A DNA stretch of 64,000 nt from Petropleomorpha daqingensis (lineage in GTDB: Bacteria; Actinomycetota; Actinomycetes; Mycobacteriales; Geodermatophilaceae), in contig NZ_JACBZT010000001.1 of assembly GCF_013408985.1 (NCBI RefSeq), positions 5,312,836 to 5,376,835 on the forward strand. The letters run 5' to 3'. Below are positions 60,066-64,000 of the stretch, one piece after another; within the stretch, counting starts at the first letter, position 1, and each line of letters opens with the position of its first letter. Below the pieces are notes generated by a model. The model had not been told where the DNA came from, ran no database searches, and saw only the letters and a list, made by a program, of their open reading frames with translations. The translations under genes and the position numbers were made by a program.

Positions 60066-61340
60066 TCACTCGTGACCAACTGCCCCAGTGGTCGGCTCCA
60101 GCCCCGCCGGTTCCAGGAGGGCCACGCACTCGACGTGACCGGTCATGGGGAAGGCGTCGAAGCCGCGGATCGCGGCGAGCCGGTAACCGGCCTCGACGAA
60201 GGCGCCGACGTCCCGGGCCAGCGAGGCCGGGTCGCAGGCGACGTAGACGACGGCGCGGGCACCGGTGCCGGCGAGCAGCCGGCTCCCGGCCGCACCGAGT
60301 CCGGCGCGCGGCGGGTCGAGGACGACGACGTCCGGCGGGCCCTCCAGCTCCTCGAGCAGGCCGGTGAGCCCCTCGACGTCGATCTCGCCCTCCCACACCT
60401 CGGCCTGCGGCAGGTCGGCGAGGTTGGCGTCGGCCGCCGCGCACGCCGCCGGGTCGGCCTCGACGCAGACCACCCGGCCGTCGGCGCCGACCCCGGGCGC
60501 CAGCGCGCCGCCGAACAGCCCGGCCCCGGCGTAGAGGTCGAGCACCGTCTCCCCTGGGCGCACCTGCGCGAAGCCCGAGACGGCGGCCACGAGCGCCTCG
60601 GCGGCGGCGGGGTGCACCTGCCAGAACCCGGTGCCCTCGACCTCCCAGTCGCGGCCGGCCGCGTGCCGTTCCGCCCGGCCGGCCGGTTCCTCGGGCACGT
60701 CGGAGCCCGGGCGCAGCACGCGCGTGGTCTGCGGCTTGCCGCGCCGGTCCAGCCGGGTCGTCGTCACCACGCCGGCGGCGTCGACCGAGACGTCGACGGC
60801 CCCGGCTCCGGGCCACCGCCGGGTGAGCACCGCCGCCGCGGCGGGCTCGACGGTGATCGGGCAGTCGGCGAGCGGGACGACGTCGTGCGAGCGGTGCCGG
60901 CGCAGCCCGGGCGTGCCGGTGCGGTCGACGGCGAAGCGGGCCCGCGACCGCCAGCGCAGCGGTCCGCCCGGCAGTTCCTCGACGGCGACGTCGACGTCCA
61001 CGTGCGCCAGACGGGACAGCTGCTCGTGGACGACGGCGGCCTTCAACCTGCGCTGCTCCTCCGGCGCGACGTGCTGCCAGTCGCAGCCGCCGCACCTCCC
61101 CGGCCCGCTGTACGGGCACGGCCGTTCCACGCGGGCCGGTGAGGCCTCGAGCACCTCGACGGCATCGGCGCGGCAGAAGCCGGCGTGCCGGTCCTCGGTC
61201 ACCCGGACGAGGACGCGCTCCCCCGGCAGCGTGTGCCGGACGAACACGACGCGGGCCTCGTGGCGGGCGACGCAGTGCCCGCCGTGGGCGACCGGCCCGA
61301 CCTCGACCTCGAACTCGCGCCCGACCCAGGCCTCAGCCAT
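60066..61340 (-). CDS. TrmA/RumA-family RNA 5-methyluridine methyltransferase
   Basis: The 424-residue protein has an N-terminal TRAM domain, the [4Fe-4S] cysteines CPYSGPGRCGGCDWQH near residue 73, the SAM motif VLDLYAGAGLFGGAL near 270, DPPRAGLG and the catalytic Cys regions YVACDPASLARD and HVECVALL. It should methylate U to m5U in tRNA or 23S rRNA using SAM. It overlaps the end of the upstream permease by eight bases. The order permease-TrmA-like against trkA is as in Mycobacterium Rv2689c-Rv2690c-Rv2691. Confidence 0.93.
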   Translation of the reverse strand: MAEAWVGREFEVEVGPVAHGGHCVARHEARVVFVRHTLPGERVLVRVTEDRHAGFCRADAVEVLEASPARVERPCPYSGPGRCGGCDWQHVAPEEQRRLKAAVVHEQLSRLAHVDVDVAVEELPGGPLRWRSRARFAVDRTGTPGLRRHRSHDVVPLADCPITVEPAAAAVLTRRWPGAGAVDVSVDAAGVVTTTRLDRRGKPQTTRVLRPGSDVPEEPAGRAERHAAGRDWEVEGTGFWQVHPAAAEALVAAVSGFAQVRPGETVLDLYAGAGLFGGALAPGVGADGRVVCVEADPAACAAADANLADLPQAEVWEGEIDVEGLTGLLEELEGPPDVVVLDPPRAGLGAAGSRLLAGTGARAVVYVACDPASLARDVGAFVEAGYRLAAIRGFDAFPMTGHVECVALLEPAGLEPTTGAVGHE

Positions 61341-63375
61341 ACGGCGTGGCCTGCACCTCGTCGTCGGTGATGCCGCGCCGCAGGTCGCCCGGCATCGGGC
61401 CCTGGCCGCGCGTGCCGTTCTCCTCCCGGCCGATGGAGCTCTCCAGCTGCCACGGCACGGTGGTGATCATGACGCCGGGAGTGAACTGCAGCCGGGCGCG
61501 CAGCCGCAGCGCGCTCTGGTTGTGCAGCACGTTCTCCCACCAGTGGCCGACCACGTACTGCGGCACGAAGACGACGACGAGCTCGCGCGGGCTGTCGCGG
61601 CGGATCGCCTTCACGTAGTCGAGCACCGGCCGGGTGATCTCCCGGTACGGCGACTCGAGCACGGTCAGCGGCACCGGGATGTCGTAGCGCTCCCACTCGG
61701 TCTGCAGCGACCGGGTGTCGGCGTCGTCGACGTTCACGGTGAGCGCGGTCAGCACGTCGGGACGGGTGGCCCGGGCGAAGGCCAGCGCGCGCAGCGTCGG
61801 CTTGTGCACCTTGGACACGAGCACGATCGCGTGCACCTTGCTCGGCAGCAGGCGCACGTCGCTGTCGGGCACCAGCTGCCGGGAGACGTTGGCGTAGTGC
61901 CGGTTGATCGCCTTCATCAGCAGGAAGATCAGCGGCATCGCGACCAGCACCAGCCAGGCGCCGTGGCTGAACTTCGTGATGATGATGATCACCAGGACGA
62001 CGCTGGTGAGCGACCCGCCGATCGTGTTGATGATCTGCGAGCGGCGCTCCCGTCGGCGGACCACCGGGTCGCGCTCGGTCTTCAGCAGCCGGTTCCAGTG
62101 CCGGACCATGCCCCACTGACCGATGCTGAAGCTGGTGAACACCCCGATGATGTAGAGCTGGATCAGCCGGGTGACGTCGGCGTCGAACGCGATGATCAGC
62201 AGCGCGGCGAAGCCGGCCAGGAGCAGGATGCCGTTGCTGAACACCAGCTTGTCGCCGCGGGTGTGCAGCTGGCGCGGCAGGAATCGGTCCTGCGCGAGCA
62301 CCGAGCCCAGCAGCGGGAAGCCGTTGAAGGCGGTGTTCGCGGCGAGGATGAGGACGAGGGCGGTCGTCGCCTGGATGTAGAAGAAGACCGGCGAGCTGTC
62401 CCCGCCGAACGTGGCGGAGGCCAGCTGGGCGATGACGGTGCGCTGCGGCTCGGTGTCGCAGGTCGGCGACAGCAGCCGGCAGGGGGTCGCCGGGTCGACG
62501 TAGTGCACCTTGCCCAGGAGCGCCAGCGCGGTGACGCCGGCGAACAGGGTGCAGGCGAGCCCGCCGAGCAGGCTCAGGGTGATCGCGGCGTTGCGGCTCT
62601 TCGGCGGCTTGAACGCCGGCACGCCGTTGGCGACCGCCTCGATGCCGGTCAGCGCCGTCGTCCCGGAGGCGAACGCCCGCAGCGCGAAGAAGATCAGCGC
62701 CAAACCGGTCAGGCCCACGTGACCCGGGTCGGGCACGATCCCGTACTGGGCGCTCTCGGCGACGATCGGCGTCCCGAAGAACTCTCGGATCAGCCCGGTG
62801 ACGATCATGATCACGATGCCGGCGGCGAACAGGTAGGTCGGGACGGCGAACGTCTTGCCCGACTCGCGCAGCCCCCGCAGGTTGGCCGCGGCCAGCACGA
62901 TCACCAGGCCCACCGCGATGAGCACGCGGTGCCGGTCGAGACCGGGGAACGCCGAGATGATGTTGTCGGTGCCGGACGAGACCGACACGGCCACGGTCAG
63001 CACGTAGTCCGTGAGCAGGGCGCTCGCCACGACCAGCGCGGCGAACTGCCCGTGGTTCTTCATGGCGACCTCGTAGTCGCCGCCGCCGGACGGGTAGGCG
63101 TGCACCACCTGCCGGTAGGACAGCACCACCGTCACCAGCAGGACGACGACGCCGGCCGCCAGCCACGGGGCGAGGTAGAGGTACGCCGTCCCGCCCAGGG
63201 TGAGGACGATCAGGATCTCCTGGGTCGCGTAGGCGACCGAGGAGAGCGCGTCGCTGGCGAAGATCGGCAGCGCGAGGCGTTTGGGCAGCAGCGACTCGCC
63301 GACCCGGTCGCTCCGCACGGGGCGCCCGAGGACGAGTCGCTTCGGTAGTTGTCCGAGATCGGACAGGCTTGGCAC
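61333..63375 (-). CDS. KimA-like APC-superfamily potassium importer
   Basis: The 680-residue membrane protein begins with SDALSSVAYATQEIL, VVLSYRQVVHAYPSGGGDYEVA, LTVAVSVSSGTDNIISAFPGL and ends its cytoplasmic domain with LHNQSALRLRARL; each has a close counterpart in B. subtilis KimA (YdaO), as I remember that sequence. KimA is a high-affinity potassium symporter with a cytoplasmic dimer domain. The protein is longer than KimA (607), with a tail after residue 640. In annotations this family is often just called amino-acid permease. It faces trkA, a potassium channel regulator, which supports a potassium role. GTG 63373-63375. Confidence 0.85.
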   Translation of the reverse strand: MPSLSDLGQLPKRLVLGRPVRSDRVGESLLPKRLALPIFASDALSSVAYATQEILIVLTLGGTAYLYLAPWLAAGVVVLLVTVVLSYRQVVHAYPSGGGDYEVAMKNHGQFAALVVASALLTDYVLTVAVSVSSGTDNIISAFPGLDRHRVLIAVGLVIVLAAANLRGLRESGKTFAVPTYLFAAGIVIMIVTGLIREFFGTPIVAESAQYGIVPDPGHVGLTGLALIFFALRAFASGTTALTGIEAVANGVPAFKPPKSRNAAITLSLLGGLACTLFAGVTALALLGKVHYVDPATPCRLLSPTCDTEPQRTVIAQLASATFGGDSSPVFFYIQATTALVLILAANTAFNGFPLLGSVLAQDRFLPRQLHTRGDKLVFSNGILLLAGFAALLIIAFDADVTRLIQLYIIGVFTSFSIGQWGMVRHWNRLLKTERDPVVRRRERRSQIINTIGGSLTSVVLVIIIITKFSHGAWLVLVAMPLIFLLMKAINRHYANVSRQLVPDSDVRLLPSKVHAIVLVSKVHKPTLRALAFARATRPDVLTALTVNVDDADTRSLQTEWERYDIPVPLTVLESPYREITRPVLDYVKAIRRDSPRELVVVFVPQYVVGHWWENVLHNQSALRLRARLQFTPGVMITTVPWQLESSIGREENGTRGQGPMPGDLRRGITDDEVQATPYG

Positions 63376-63546
63376 GGCGCGATGGTACGGACGCCGGGGC
63401 CCGTCCTGCCGCCCCTCGGCGGTGTGCCACGCCACAGAGGCGGCCGCCCGCCCGGCGACGGCCTGCCGGACACCTACCGGGTGTAGCTTCGCTGGCCGGG
63501 AGCGCGTGGCCGTCCGGGTCCGCGCGCAGGAGTGCAGGAGAGACAC

Positions 63547-64000
63547 GTGCACGTGGTCGTGATGGGCTGCGGGCGCGTCGGCTCCGCCATCGCCCGCCGC
63601 CTCGAGGAGGTCGGCCACAGCGTCGCGGTGATCGACCAGGATCCCGAGGCCTTCCGCCGGCTGGGACCCGACTTCGCCGGCCGGCAGGTGACCGGGCTCG
63701 GCTTCGACCGGCAGACCCTGCTCGACGCCGGCATCGACTCGGCCGGCGCGTTCGCCGCGGTGAGCAGCGGCGACAACTCCAACATCATCAGCGCCCGCGT
63801 CGCGCGCGAGACGTTCGGCGTCCAGCACGTGGTCGCCCGCATCTACGACGAGAAGCGCGCCGAGGTCTACGAGCGCATGGGCATCCCCAGCGTGGCGACC
63901 GTGCCGTGGACGGTGAACCGGCTGATCCGCGAGCTGCTCTCGGTCAAGGTCAGCGAGATGTGGCGCGAGCCCACGGGTCAGGTGCTGCTCATGCGGGTGA
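63547..64000 (+). CDS. trkA: TrkA-type potassium uptake regulator (5' part)
   Basis: The visible 151 residues form a RCK/TrkA N-terminal Rossmann domain: VVVMGCGRVGSAIARRLEEVGHSVAVIDQDPEAF (motif GCGRVGSAIA), GLGFDRQTLLDAGID, AAVSSGDNSNIISARVARE and VPWTVNRLIREL. It binds NAD(H)/ATP and gates a potassium uptake system with partner proteins. It runs off the right end. GTG 63547 has GCAGGAGAG upstream. The gene is divergent from the KimA-like permease across a 171-base promoter region. Confidence 0.94.
   Translation, partial: MHVVVMGCGRVGSAIARRLEEVGHSVAVIDQDPEAFRRLGPDFAGRQVTGLGFDRQTLLDAGIDSAGAFAAVSSGDNSNIISARVARETFGVQHVVARIYDEKRAEVYERMGIPSVATVPWTVNRLIRELLSVKVSEMWREPTGQVLLMRV

Noticed and set aside
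63376..63546. A c-di-AMP (ydaO/yuaA) riboswitch before the KimA-like gene
   Set aside because: I compared the leader with the conserved core of that riboswitch and saw none of its motifs. Only a short ACACC/GGTGT inverted repeat (63470-63484) is present.
1..64000. tRNA genes, rRNA genes, insertion sequences, CRISPR arrays, prophage
   Set aside because: Read both strands for CCA-ended cloverleaves, transposase motifs and regularly spaced repeats; none were found.

Overview
The window is 64 kb of very GC-rich chromosome with about 62 tightly packed genes, many starting with GTG and many overlapping by four bases (ATGA or GTGA). The gene set (coproporphyrin-type heme synthesis with HemQ, a DUF3000 protein, RNase D with HRDC, LAL-type LuxR regulator, leaderless-looking starts) points to an actinobacterium. 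Overall style suggests Geodermatophilaceae or a close relative, but that is inference. I see no tRNA or rRNA genes, insertion sequences, phage genes or CRISPR arrays.

Backbone: msrB, hemQ, hemG, hemE, DUF3000, RNase D, fadA, fadB, dxs, a TrmA-type methyltransferase, a KimA-like permease and trkA keep the order known from other actinobacteria (Mycobacterium tuberculosis Rv2674-Rv2691 is the case I know best). This backbone is interrupted in at least three places: a LAL regulator plus YceI operon between hemG and hemQ (27.9-31.8 kb), a 13 kb sugar-catabolism island between RNase D and fadA (36.5-49.8 kb), and an ArsR/SRPBCC/MFS block before dxs (53.2-56.2 kb).

Region 1-8.4 kb is accessory: two short-chain dehydrogenases lacking catalytic residues, an acyl-CoA dehydrogenase-like protein without the usual glutamate, an isolated maleylacetate reductase, a TetR regulator with a perfect palindromic operator, and an amino-acid permease translationally coupled to a tandem universal stress protein. 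Region 8.4-16 kb holds gpsA, an orphan peptide-type binding lipoprotein, an orphan form-II CoxL-like molybdenum hydroxylase subunit, a VOC protein and a LysE exporter. Region 16-23 kb is a two-component system followed by two small membrane proteins and a three-domain-like multicopper oxidase, then small proteins and a cold-shock protein. At 23.9-26.6 kb lies a large secreted ExeM/NucH-type nuclease with a strong hairpin leader.

The 36.5-49.8 kb island encodes a XylFGH-like sugar importer, a YicI-type alpha-xylosidase, several sugar or polyol dehydrogenases, an IlvD/EDD pentonate dehydratase with all three iron-sulfur cysteines, an SDR and an FAH-family hydrolase. Together these fit import of an alpha-xyloside or pentose and its oxidation to a 2-keto-3-deoxy acid, further oxidation, and hydrolysis to pyruvate plus glycolate. 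No lactonase and no regulator are present in it.

The right end carries fadAB (beta-oxidation) behind two GGTAAC-type palindromes, then an unusual 84-bp double palindrome around a terminator, the dxs/thiamine-binding pair, and a divergent potassium module (KimA-like permease versus TrkA, the latter cut by the window end).
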